This document shows, one piece after another, positions 45,895-53,659 of a stretch of 64,000 bases of DNA. The notes beneath the pieces were generated by a model. The model saw nothing but the letters and a program-made list of their open reading frames with translations, was not told the DNA's origin and made no database searches. Every line of letters begins with the position of its first letter. The first letter of the stretch is position 1. Location of the stretch: NCBI GenBank assembly GCA_012103295.1, contig WLXB01000003.1:27380-91379 (forward strand), in the 5' to 3' direction. Origin of the DNA: Alphaproteobacteria bacterium (GTDB lineage Bacteria > Pseudomonadota > Alphaproteobacteria > Rhodospirillales > Rhodospirillaceae). Made by a program: the position numbers and the translations under genes.

Positions 45895-46692
45895 ATGACG
45901 ATGACTCGGTATTTACGACCCGCCCTATATGCGGCAGCAGCAAGTTGCTTTCTGGCGACAGCGGTATTAGCCCAGCCTGACGACCGTCGTTTTCGCATGA
46001 ACCTCGGTCTAGACTATACAACCGGATCATACGGCGACGACGAAAAGACCGATATTCTCTACGTCCCTCTGTCTCTCAGAGCCGAAGACGGGCCTTGGAC
46101 TGCGCGCGCCGTTGTGCCCTGGCTTCACGTCAATGGACCCGCGCTGATTTTGGACGGCGCCGACGGCGGCAGTGTGGGGACGCGTGCGACTGAGAGCGCT
46201 TCGGGCATCGGTGATATTTCCCTATCGCTGATGTACAGCTTTGAGCAATTTTACGAAAAGAACCTGTTTATCGATTTCACGACCCGGGTGAAGATTCCTA
46301 CGGCCAGTCTCGAAGCTGGCCTGGGTACCGGCAAAGCCGATGCTGCCGTTCAAGTAGACTATGCGCAAGCCATTGGACCTTTTATTCCGTTTGCTACGCT
46401 TGGCTATAAGTGGGCTGGTGTGCCGGAAGGGTTTGCCCTTCGCAACACCGTCTACGGTAGTGTTGGTTTGCAGTATTCCTGGTCGGATACAGTCGCGACC
46501 GGTGTGGCTTATGACTACCGGCAGTCATCGCTAGCGACGTCATCTGATCCTCAAGACGGGACGGCTTACCTTAACATCCGCTTTGCCGATGACTGGTCGG
46601 TCAACATTTACGGGGTGATGGGGTTCTCAGAGAATAGTCCTGATGCCGGTGGCGGCGTGTCGTTCGTATATCGCTTTCCCCAACGGGGCTGA
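45895..46692 (+). CDS. Outer-membrane beta-barrel protein (MetA-pathway phenol-like)
   Basis: A 265-residue exported protein: signal peptide (hydrophobic residues 8-25, ending VLAQ), then a string of alternating strands such as RMNLGLDYTTGSYGD, ARAVVPWLHVNGPAL and FIDFTTRVKIPTAS, ending in SFVYRF, the aromatic end typical of barrels. The GIGDISLSLMY and LGTGKADAAVQVDYAQ segments resemble the transporter group linked to phenol degradation pathways (a porin-like family). The substrate is unknown. It stands alone, divergent from the SBP pair. Confidence 0.72.
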   Translation: MTMTRYLRPALYAAAASCFLATAVLAQPDDRRFRMNLGLDYTTGSYGDDEKTDILYVPLSLRAEDGPWTARAVVPWLHVNGPALILDGADGGSVGTRATESASGIGDISLSLMYSFEQFYEKNLFIDFTTRVKIPTASLEAGLGTGKADAAVQVDYAQAIGPFIPFATLGYKWAGVPEGFALRNTVYGSVGLQYSWSDTVATGVAYDYRQSSLATSSDPQDGTAYLNIRFADDWSVNIYGVMGFSENSPDAGGGVSFVYRFPQRG

Positions 46693-46732
46693 CCTGTCAG
46701 ATAAAATTTGTTAGACCAGTCAGGCGAGCCCG

Positions 46733-47980
46733 CTAGACCATCGGTGGGCGGAAGTCGCCAGGCCGTTCCCGCTGCGGGCGCTCGGGAATAATGGCGTTCG
46801 GCCGTTCTGCCGGGCGCGGTCGCTCAATACGCTCGGGCCGCTGAATTGTTGTCGGCCGAATCCGGGCTGGGCGCACCAACTGACTGGGGCGAAGCACCGT
46901 TATCACCGTCCGAACCTGACTGATCTCCCGGGCCGCAATGACGCCATCCACGCTAACCTGGCCGGTTACTACAACCCGGTCGCCCGGTTTGATATCGCTG
47001 GGCAGATCAATACCCATCACCGGAACGCCTTGGACTGACAAGCTGGAGCTGGCGTCACTTGGAACATAGCCCTCGAGATAAACCTCGGTCACTCGCTCGT
47101 CGAATGGCAATCCGGCTTTGGCGACAACGACGTCCGCAGAGAAGGTGTCTGCCAGCATGCGGCCAGCGACGAAAGCGCGATTTCCTGTTTCTAGCGTGTC
47201 GGCAAGCGCGGCTGATGACAGATCAACGGTCAAGCCACCAATCGTAACTGCATTTCCGGTTGTCGCAGTGACAGGACCACGGACCAGCACGCGTCCATCA
47301 TCGTCGGTCTGATCCAACCGTGACGCAATGATCACGCCATCTTCCATGCGGAGGCCAGAGACTCTGACGAGATCACCAACTTTCAACGCGGCAAAAGCTG
47401 TTTTCTGATTGTTGTCGCCGGCCAAGTTGACGCGGACGGTTTGTCCAAGAACAACAAGGTGTTCTTTGTCGTGATCAATACTTGATATAGGACCAGTAAC
47501 GGCATGCCGGATTTCCAGCTGCTCTAGTCGCAGATCGCCGCGCGCATCGCGCCAGGCGACGCCTTCAATGACTTGGCCGATTTTGAGGTCTGAAAGGGTT
47601 GCGGGACGGCCATCACTTTCAACGGCAGTCTTATTGTTGTACTCGAGCTTGAGGCCGTTCACGATGATGCTGCCAAAGCCGGAAATGGTGCCGATGATTC
47701 CAGTACCACCAATGCCGTCACCGCCCATGTGAGCGACAACGCCGGTGCCGCCGATACCGTCACCCCCGTCATAACTGGCAACGATGCCGGTGCCGCTGAT
47801 GCCATCACCGGAAACATTTTGAGCGACAATGCCGGTGCCACTGATGCCGTCGTCGGACAGGGAAGCGGTGCGCTGATTGGTGGGTGCGGACGCACAACCA
47901 GAGAGCAAGGCGAGCGCCAGGGATGCGACGACAGCATGTCGTAGCGGAAATCTTCCTGTCCTCACCCGGTTTTCGTCCAT
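46733..47980 (-). CDS. DUF5666 lipoprotein with four Gly-rich repeats
   Basis: A 415-residue lipoprotein: the signal peptide ends LLSGC (Cys29). Residues 44-95 carry four tandem repeats of the type DGISGTGIV / DGIGGTGVV spaced by about 15 residues, leading into GFGSIIVNGLKLEYN. The rest is a chain of DUF5666 OB-like beta modules (LKIGQVIEGVAW, LKVGDLVRVSG, IKPGDRVVVTGQV). The tail is Arg/Pro-rich (IRPTTIQRPERIERPRPAER). It is two bases after the DUF6502 gene and co-occurs with it in other proteobacteria as far as I recall. Function unknown; surface or metal binding is speculation. Confidence 0.78.
   Translation of the reverse strand: MDENRVRTGRFPLRHAVVASLALALLSGCASAPTNQRTASLSDDGISGTGIVAQNVSGDGISGTGIVASYDGGDGIGGTGVVAHMGGDGIGGTGIIGTISGFGSIIVNGLKLEYNNKTAVESDGRPATLSDLKIGQVIEGVAWRDARGDLRLEQLEIRHAVTGPISSIDHDKEHLVVLGQTVRVNLAGDNNQKTAFAALKVGDLVRVSGLRMEDGVIIASRLDQTDDDGRVLVRGPVTATTGNAVTIGGLTVDLSSAALADTLETGNRAFVAGRMLADTFSADVVVAKAGLPFDERVTEVYLEGYVPSDASSSLSVQGVPVMGIDLPSDIKPGDRVVVTGQVSVDGVIAAREISQVRTVITVLRPSQLVRPARIRPTTIQRPERIERPRPAERPNAIIPERPQRERPGDFRPPMV
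47690..47851 (-). repeat. Tandem coding repeats in the DUF5666 gene
   Basis: Four copies of a roughly 45-base unit that encode DGI(S/G)GTG(I/V)(V/I) followed by a variable spacer. Copies differ in bases, so they are old or selected at protein level. They sit between the lipobox and the first DUF5666 module. Confidence 0.75.
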
Positions 47981-47982
47981 TT

Positions 47983-48840
47983 TCAGTCCGAATCGTTACC
48001 CTGTTGATCGTCTAGGCTGTGGTCCTCGTCGAAGAAATACAAGCCGAAATTGAACCGCTGATCGGCTGTATCTTTCCCTTTGTCAGCATCGACCCGCTCT
48101 CGGGCCAGTCGGTTTAGGGTCAAAAGGGCGTCCATGCCAACTTTTTCGGCCTCTTCCGCCAGTGAATTAACCGACGATTCCGTCAGACCCCCATAGTGAA
48201 CGCTGCGTTCTAGCCGTGGGTTCCCGTCGCCAATAAGGTTATGAGCGGTCGCCGCTAAATGATCGTGAATATTGCGCCCAAAATAGAACGCTTTCTCATC
48301 AAACCCCTTTTCCGGCACAAATGCTTGGCGATTGAGCACAATCCAATCGTTTTCATCGATGCTCGCCACACCAAGCCTCAGCCATTCATCCAAAACGGCC
48401 CGGGGTCGGACATCCTTGGAAATCCCTTCAACCAGCCCATCAAAAGATGGATCTCCAGGTGATTTTCCTTGTCGTGGCAATGGGATAGGTCGTCCTTCTG
48501 AGTCAGTGGTTAAGGTATCACTGACCCACCGGGAAACGATCTGGGCGCCAAGCCCTACTGCCTGTGGCATCGCGCGTTTCGGGGGTTGTTCCTCGCGCAA
48601 TCGCTTAACGTCTTTGCGATGAACACCCGTCAACAGATTGATTCTACTATCGGTTTGGCGCTTTCCACTGACCGGAAAATCCTCCTCGGCAACCGAAACG
48701 AACGTCTCTTTGAGAAGATTCGTTAGCGTCGGAAGAGTCACGCCTTTGGTGATCATCAGCCGCACCAAAGGCCGCAGCATACGCTTTAGCGCCGCGAGCA
48801 AGGCGTCCGGTGGGCCTGCTGGATTGTTGGGCGCGGTCAT
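47983..48840 (-). CDS. DUF6502-family protein
   Basis: A 285-residue cytosolic protein of the DUF6502 type. The N-terminal helical part (ALKRMLRPLVRLMITKGVTLPTLTNLLKETFV) looks like a winged-helix/coiled start, followed by SRINLLTGVHRKDVKRLRE, which resembles a DNA-binding winged-helix wing. The C-terminal half has NIHDHLAATAHNLIGDG and a short disordered Asp-rich tail. A perfect palindrome lies 50 bases upstream, consistent with autoregulation. It is paired with the DUF5666 gene two bases downstream; a regulator of that gene is a reasonable guess. Confidence 0.74.
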   Translation of the reverse strand: MTAPNNPAGPPDALLAALKRMLRPLVRLMITKGVTLPTLTNLLKETFVSVAEEDFPVSGKRQTDSRINLLTGVHRKDVKRLREEQPPKRAMPQAVGLGAQIVSRWVSDTLTTDSEGRPIPLPRQGKSPGDPSFDGLVEGISKDVRPRAVLDEWLRLGVASIDENDWIVLNRQAFVPEKGFDEKAFYFGRNIHDHLAATAHNLIGDGNPRLERSVHYGGLTESSVNSLAEEAEKVGMDALLTLNRLARERVDADKGKDTADQRFNFGLYFFDEDHSLDDQQGNDSD

Positions 48841-48889
48841 ATGTTCCGGACACAGGAGTGATTCGTATTCATGGGTAAACCTTAGAGCA

Positions 48890-48910
48890 TTGTGGGAATA
48901 ATTCCCACAA
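48890..48910. promoter_or_regulatory. Perfect palindromic operator candidate
   Basis: TTGTGGGAA (48890-48898), TAA, TTCCCACAA (48902-48910): a 9-3-9 perfect dyad about 50 bases upstream of the DUF6502 start. The size and symmetry fit a dimeric repressor site, perhaps bound by the DUF6502 protein itself. Confidence 0.6.
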
Positions 48911-48987
48911 AATAATACTACGAAGCAGTTGAAACCAGTAAGGATACGCCAACCCAGAGAAACGTGTTCAGTACCCCATGTGATCTC

Positions 48988-49127
48988 GCTTTCTTGTCAC
49001 CGTCCCTGAGTCAGTTCCTACCCCGGTGACAGAAAGCTCCAGTTGCCTCCCGTTTTTTCTTGATGATCGTTGACGAACGACCAGCTTGAGAGGACGGGAG
49101 GTAGCATTTTGGGGACTCCGTTTTTTT
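48988..49127 (+). ncRNA. Candidate structured RNA: two long hairpins and a T-run
   Basis: Hairpin 1 pairs 48988-49002 (GCTTTCTTGTCACCG) with 49024-49037 (CGGTGACAGAAAGC): 14 pairs with one bulged T and a 21-base loop. Hairpin 2 pairs 49042-49053 (GTTGCCTCCCGT) with 49094-49105 (ACGGGAGGTAGC): 12 pairs with two wobbles, enclosing an inner TCGTT-GACG-AACGA stem. A short CGGGAG/CTCCG pairing could replace part of hairpin 2 and ends at a T7 run (49121-49127). It matches none of 6S, SRP, tmRNA or RNase P RNA as far as I can tell. The plus strand is assumed from the T-run. Confidence 0.45.
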
Positions 49128-49185
49128 ATAGGTTGGCGTTCCAGCCATTCTGCGCCCCTATCTTTTCACGTCAGGCTTTTGCAAA

Positions 49186-49210
49186 CTCCGCCGCATCAAA
49201 AGTAGCGGAG
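49186..49210 (+). promoter_or_regulatory. Hairpin sequestering the ribosome binding site
   Basis: CTCCGC (49186-49191) and GCGGAG (49205-49210) pair around 13 bases. The GCGGAG arm is the ribosome binding site of the gene starting at 49218. A second CTCCG at 49116-49120, just before the T7 run, could compete for the same arm. Confidence 0.5.
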
Positions 49211-49217
49211 AAAAATC

Positions 49218-49505
49218 ATGTCTGATGAAATTTACACCGATGGGATCGGAGAAATTACGGTCACAGGAAGTGTCGTGCGTGTTGACCTGATGACGATGGC
49301 GGTCAATGACAAAGATGAAGAAGGGCGCCTTAAGCCTGCTTTCAAGCAGCGCATCATTTTCCCAATCGAAGGGTTCGCTCATGCGGCAGAGGCGATGCTG
49401 CAAATGCGCCAACAACTACTAGACCGAGGCATCCTTACCCGCAAAGACGACTCCACGCCTCAGATGAGATTCACGGAAAGTGGACCTACGGGTCAGCCGA
49501 ACTAA
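49218..49505 (+). CDS. Small protein of unknown function
   Basis: A 95-residue protein. The N-terminal half is beta-like (IGEITVTGSVVRVDLMTMAV), then KPAFKQRIIFPIEGFAHAAE leads into an amphipathic helix (AMLQMRQQLLDRGIL). I believe similar proteins occur in other alphaproteobacteria, but I cannot name a family. It looks cytosolic and could be a subunit or regulator. It has its own ribosome site inside a hairpin and lies downstream of the structured region, so its expression may be controlled at RNA level. Confidence 0.68.
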   Translation: MSDEIYTDGIGEITVTGSVVRVDLMTMAVNDKDEEGRLKPAFKQRIIFPIEGFAHAAEAMLQMRQQLLDRGILTRKDDSTPQMRFTESGPTGQPN

Positions 49506-49517
49506 GTAGTCGTTCGA

Positions 49518-49619
49518 CTACGGTATTAGGCTTGTGGTCATCCACACCGCCAACAAAACCGCCATTAAAATGGTAAAGGCGATTAGGCGTACTAAAAAAC
49601 CGTACCGGTCGAACAACAT
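49518..49619 (-). CDS. 33-residue single-pass membrane protein
   Basis: MLFDRYGFLVRLIAFTILMA and then VLLAVWMTTSLIP form a short peptide with one transmembrane helix (about residues 8-29) and a charged N-terminus. GGGAGAGAG lies just before the ATG at 49619, a good ribosome site for such a short frame. The longer open frame to 49703 adds residues that look unrelated. Small one-helix proteins often modulate larger membrane complexes; no partner is evident. It is missed by length cut-offs. Confidence 0.5.
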   Translation of the reverse strand: MLFDRYGFLVRLIAFTILMAVLLAVWMTTSLIP

Positions 49620-49740
49620 AGACTCTCTCCCAAAGTCATTTTTGACGACAGGAGAGGACACCGCAATCACGGCCCAAAGCGTTCCAATTTTTGTCCGATA
49701 CAAGGCAGATCATAGGTTTTTGTGTGGCCGTGAAATCACG

Positions 49741-51744
49741 TCACGTCTTTAGGCGTTTGAGGTTGCGGACGATAAAGCGGCCAGGATGCAGGGCGTTGGC
49801 AATTGAGCGCGGCACGGGGGAGGGATCGCCAAAGGCTTGGCTGGCGATCAGTTCGGCTGCAAGAGGCGCTGCGACAGTGCCATGGGCCCCAAGCCCGGTG
49901 AGCACAAATAGACCGTCGTGGTACCGCGCGTTTGGATATGCACTCCACCGGTGACCATGGCGCAGTTCGCTATAATCGCTCAGGTATGCAGTATGGTCCG
50001 GCAGGGGCCCCGCCATGGGTAAATGATCGCTCGTCGTACACCGAAGGCCTACCCAACTGTTCTCCGTATTTGATGTGCTTCCGTTCAGAAGTCCCGGTGT
50101 TAGTAAATCAATCTGTTCAACATTGCGCTTGTCTGCTTCTGCGGTCGGTCTCAGCTGCCTATCGTATCGATCGTTTTTGACATGATCGAAAGTCGCACCG
50201 ATCACATGTGACCCCTGCTCAATGGGGGTCAGGTAGCCCGCGCCTGCGATAACACATTTAAGAGCCTGGCTCGTTTGTGACGGCGTTGCGCGTGTAATTT
50301 GTCCGCGTCGTGCTGTCAGTGGGAGCCAGGAAGATTGCTGAAAGCCGGTACTGTCGAGCGCGTTCGCGACAATGACATAACTGGCTTCGGCAATGATCCC
50401 ACCATCTACATCTTTCACAAACCAACCGTCCGCATTGCGTTCCAATTCTGCCGCGGTTCGGTTTGTGTAGACCGTCACGCCGTCCATCAGGGCGGCGCAA
50501 AGAAGACGCGGTGATAAGGTTCCCCCGTCGGGGAAAAACAACCCTCCGTGACCCACCGCGATCCCAGACAACGCGGACGCTTCAGCCGTTGACACCGATC
50601 GCACGAGCGTATCTGGCAAGCGGCCTGCGTTAATCACCGCGGATTGCCGGCGTTCCTCGTCTGCTGATTGCGCGAGTTGTAGGGTTCCGCATCGTTGTCG
50701 CCCAATATCATGCCCTTTGCCTTCGATGTCCTGGAGGATTGAGAGTAGTGTGGTCCATGCGCTCGCATAGAAGTCACCGTCACTACTCGCGCCGGCGGTG
50801 AGGCGCGGCATCAAGACAGCTGCGGGCGCTGCGGAGGCCTCTGTTGCAATCTCTGAATGGCGGTCAATTACGGTGACCTTGCATCCGCGCCGCTGAAAAG
50901 CGTTGGCCGCAAACGCCCCTGCGAGGCCGCTGCCAATCACAGTTACAGACTTGCCCAGCGATGCGGCAGGCTTTGGAATTTTGTACCAAGGCTCTGTTGG
51001 AATTTCGGGGTGTGATTCCGTCATCGACCTATCGAACTGTCCACAAAGAACTTCCCGCTTTTTGCCCCAGCCGGCCCGTTTCTCTATCGAAAACCCGACT
51101 GTCTCAAGCTCTCTGCGCACCTGCCCCGCGACGGTAAAGGTCGCGAGCCGTGCGTCTGGCTGCGACAGTCTTGCAATTTCCCGCATAACATCGGGATGCC
51201 ACATGTCAGGGTTTCGATCCGGTGCAAAGCCATCAAGGAACCAGGCGTCCACGTTGGCATCGAGATTCTGGAGCATGGGTAGGACGGGACCACACAGAAG
51301 CGTCAGGGAGACTTGACCGCCTTCAAAAAAGAGCCGGTGGTATCCGGGTCGAGGTGGGGGGTAATCTTTGATCAATTTCTCGGCATACGGCGCTAGTTCG
51401 GACCATCGACTGAGGCATGCGGCCAAGTCGTCAATGCTTAAGGGGAAGCCTTCCACCGAGATGTAATTGAGACGTCTTGGTCGGTTGCTGGAGATTTGCC
51501 AGGCATGCCACGTCGCGAGAAAATTTAGGCCCGTACCAAAACCGGTTTCTCCAATTGTAAATGTATCGAGATCCTTCCACGTATCTGACAGTTCACATCC
51601 TCCAAGGAAGACGTGGCGGCTTTCACCTAGACCATCTTCAACATCAAAATAGGTATCTTCGAATTGACGTGAGCGCGGTGTGCCGCGTGAGTCAATCTCA
51701 AGAAGCGCATGCTCAAGCGCAAAACTCTCTTCTTTTGATGCCAT
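49741..51744 (-). CDS. mnmC: Bifunctional tRNA 5-methylaminomethyl-2-thiouridine biosynthesis protein
   Basis: MnmC completes mnm5s2U34 in tRNA. The 667-residue protein fuses an N-terminal methyltransferase (MnmC2; SAM motif IGETGFGTGLNFLATW and the WFLDGFAPDRNPDMW segment) to a C-terminal FAD-dependent demodification domain (MnmC1; SVTVIGSGLAGAFAANAFQRRG at about residue 265, and later YLTPIEQGSHVIGATFD). The order and length match the bifunctional enterobacterial form, and both motifs look intact. It is transcribed divergently from the tandem hydrolase gene. Confidence 0.92.
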   Translation of the reverse strand: MASKEESFALEHALLEIDSRGTPRSRQFEDTYFDVEDGLGESRHVFLGGCELSDTWKDLDTFTIGETGFGTGLNFLATWHAWQISSNRPRRLNYISVEGFPLSIDDLAACLSRWSELAPYAEKLIKDYPPPRPGYHRLFFEGGQVSLTLLCGPVLPMLQNLDANVDAWFLDGFAPDRNPDMWHPDVMREIARLSQPDARLATFTVAGQVRRELETVGFSIEKRAGWGKKREVLCGQFDRSMTESHPEIPTEPWYKIPKPAASLGKSVTVIGSGLAGAFAANAFQRRGCKVTVIDRHSEIATEASAAPAAVLMPRLTAGASSDGDFYASAWTTLLSILQDIEGKGHDIGRQRCGTLQLAQSADEERRQSAVINAGRLPDTLVRSVSTAEASALSGIAVGHGGLFFPDGGTLSPRLLCAALMDGVTVYTNRTAAELERNADGWFVKDVDGGIIAEASYVIVANALDSTGFQQSSWLPLTARRGQITRATPSQTSQALKCVIAGAGYLTPIEQGSHVIGATFDHVKNDRYDRQLRPTAEADKRNVEQIDLLTPGLLNGSTSNTENSWVGLRCTTSDHLPMAGPLPDHTAYLSDYSELRHGHRWSAYPNARYHDGLFVLTGLGAHGTVAAPLAAELIASQAFGDPSPVPRSIANALHPGRFIVRNLKRLKT

Positions 51745-51834
51745 GGTGTGTTGTCAGCTTGCGTATCTTATTGGCGGGCACACTGTGTTAGTGTGGTGGC
51801 GTCATTGTATGCCGATCCGACCCAGGTTGTGACT

Positions 51835-53640
51835 ATGAAGCGATCTATAGCAAGGGGCCTTATGCCATTTCGCCACCTTTTGCCACTTATCGGCTTGCTT
51901 GCCTTTACGTCTGTTGCCCATGCGGCGGACGGTGTCACCGAAGATGTTGTATCGATGACCACGGCGGACGGTGTAGTTCTCCCCGCCCTTTTGGTTTACC
52001 CCGATGCCGGCATGAACACCAATGGCCCAGCGATCCTTCACCTGCACGGTGGGCCAGGCGGTTCACCAATCCGGATCAACAGCGCGGCGCGGTACGCGGC
52101 AACCGGGCTCGCGATGGCTGGTTATACCAATCTATCTATCGAATCCCGGCACGCAACGAGATACACCTTTACGCGATTTGATGAGGTGATCGAAGATATT
52201 CGCGGCGGTGTTGATATGCTCGCCGCTCGCGGATTCAGCGAAATTATACTGGCCGGGGCTGGACTAGGGTCTCTGCGTGTTGCCCGGTATATGGTTGAGA
52301 CCGATGACCCCCGCGTGAAAGCGGTTGTTCATTACTCACCCACTCAAAACATGGCCGACAACTGGCGTCAGCGCGTTGGAGAAGATGTCTATTGGGCGAC
52401 TGTCGATCAAGCGGCGCGCGCTGTCGAAGAAGGAGGCCGTCAGCCGTTCATTGATCTTGGTGACGGATTAATTTTTATCCCCACCAGTTTTCTCGATTGG
52501 TTTGGCCCCCAGGCCAAGACTTCTCTGTCGGCAAACATCGCTGGGATCGACCGGCCGATGTTGATGCTCGCCGGTGAGGCAGACCCCCTTGTGCCGAAGG
52601 GACGTCTGGAGGAATTGCAAGCTGTCGCATTTATCAGTCCGCGGGTCGACATTAAGTACTACGCCGGTGTCGGTCGCATCTTTGAGGGGGTTCGCGCGGA
52701 TGTGGTGGCTGACACATTGGCCTGGCTAACGGATATCGGCCTGCCACCACGACCGGCCATTAGAACCAGTGTGGTTGACGTTGTGGCCCCAGATGGGCAA
52801 ACGCTATCGGGCATTCTCTATTCTCCGACGACTGGCGAAGACAAAACCAAACCGGTTTTCATGTTGATGCACGGCTGGACCAGTGACGTCATGCGCTCAT
52901 CGACACACTGGCTCGGCGTGCGCCTCGCCCAAGCTGGGTACACGGCCGTGGCCTTTCAACATCGGTCGTCAGGCTATCGTGGGGTGGTGACTGGTAAGCT
53001 GGAAGATATTCCACCGGATATTGACGCGTGGGTCGATTTTGTAGCGGCGCGTGGCTACGACGCTGTCGTTGGTGCCGGGCACGGCGTCGGCGGGTTGTGG
53101 TGGACATATTATTTGAGTGAAACCAAAGATACCCGAATCAAAGCGATGGTGTATTTGTCGCCAACTCGGGATATGCCGCTACACGCCCGCACAGGAATGG
53201 GTGAAGACCTCTACGCTCGTGCTGTTTTGGAAGCGCAGGAAGCGGTGCGCGACGGCGAGGGCGCCACCTATTTGATCGACTACCCAATGCCTCAGGCCGG
53301 GTATCCCGATGACCCGCGGCAACCGATGTTTCTACCACCCCCGGGGTCCGGTTTTACCTATTACTACGCGGATAGTTTTCTTAGCTATTGGGGGCCCAAC
53401 TCTAAAGCTGTGCATTTAGCGCGCGTCGCCGAAACCAACGTGCCTATCCTAGCCCTCGGTGGATCGCGAGATCCTTTTGTCCAAAGTGCCTATCTGATTA
53501 CTTTCACCGAGGCCGCGCCCGGGACGTCGAAATACGTTTTTTATGGTGGACCCGATGGTGCCCCCTATTCCTTCGAGGGCTACGAAAACCGTGTCGCCGA
53601 AGACGTGCTGACATGGGCAAAACAAACGTTAAAAGACTAA
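51835..53640 (+). CDS. Exported tandem alpha/beta-hydrolase with both nucleophiles lost
   Basis: A 601-residue exported protein made of two alpha/beta-hydrolase domains (about residues 35-300 and 310-600). Each has the HGG / HGW oxyanion-type motif (LHLHGGPGG and MLMHGWTSD) and the acid strand (LAGEADPLVP and LGGSRDPFVQ). The nucleophile elbows read GAGLG (position 143) and GHGVG (position 417), where Ser should be; both are Gly. The His loops are also altered (AGVGRIFEG and GGPDGAPYSFEG). Hydrolytic activity is therefore doubtful. The start is placed at the ATG at 51835, which gives a clean signal peptide (cleavage at AHA/A); the ATG at 51862 is possible. Confidence 0.82.
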   Translation: MKRSIARGLMPFRHLLPLIGLLAFTSVAHAADGVTEDVVSMTTADGVVLPALLVYPDAGMNTNGPAILHLHGGPGGSPIRINSAARYAATGLAMAGYTNLSIESRHATRYTFTRFDEVIEDIRGGVDMLAARGFSEIILAGAGLGSLRVARYMVETDDPRVKAVVHYSPTQNMADNWRQRVGEDVYWATVDQAARAVEEGGRQPFIDLGDGLIFIPTSFLDWFGPQAKTSLSANIAGIDRPMLMLAGEADPLVPKGRLEELQAVAFISPRVDIKYYAGVGRIFEGVRADVVADTLAWLTDIGLPPRPAIRTSVVDVVAPDGQTLSGILYSPTTGEDKTKPVFMLMHGWTSDVMRSSTHWLGVRLAQAGYTAVAFQHRSSGYRGVVTGKLEDIPPDIDAWVDFVAARGYDAVVGAGHGVGGLWWTYYLSETKDTRIKAMVYLSPTRDMPLHARTGMGEDLYARAVLEAQEAVRDGEGATYLIDYPMPQAGYPDDPRQPMFLPPPGSGFTYYYADSFLSYWGPNSKAVHLARVAETNVPILALGGSRDPFVQSAYLITFTEAAPGTSKYVFYGGPDGAPYSFEGYENRVAEDVLTWAKQTLKD

Positions 53641-53659
53641 CCGTTCGAACGGGGGGCGC

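Larger units (their letters stand above)
48841..49217. other. Structured intergenic region between DUF6502 and a small protein gene
   Basis: 377 bases without a gene. From left to right: a palindromic site (48890-48910), two long hairpins (48988-49037 and 49042-49105), a T7 run (49121-49127), a small hairpin (49131-49146: GGTTGG/CCAGCC with four-base loop), and a hairpin covering the ribosome site of the next gene (49186-49210). No short open frame here looks coding. Confidence 0.7.

Noticed and set aside
47690..47851. CRISPR-like repeats
   Set aside because: The repeats are in-frame coding units of a lipoprotein with diverged sequence and no unique spacers.
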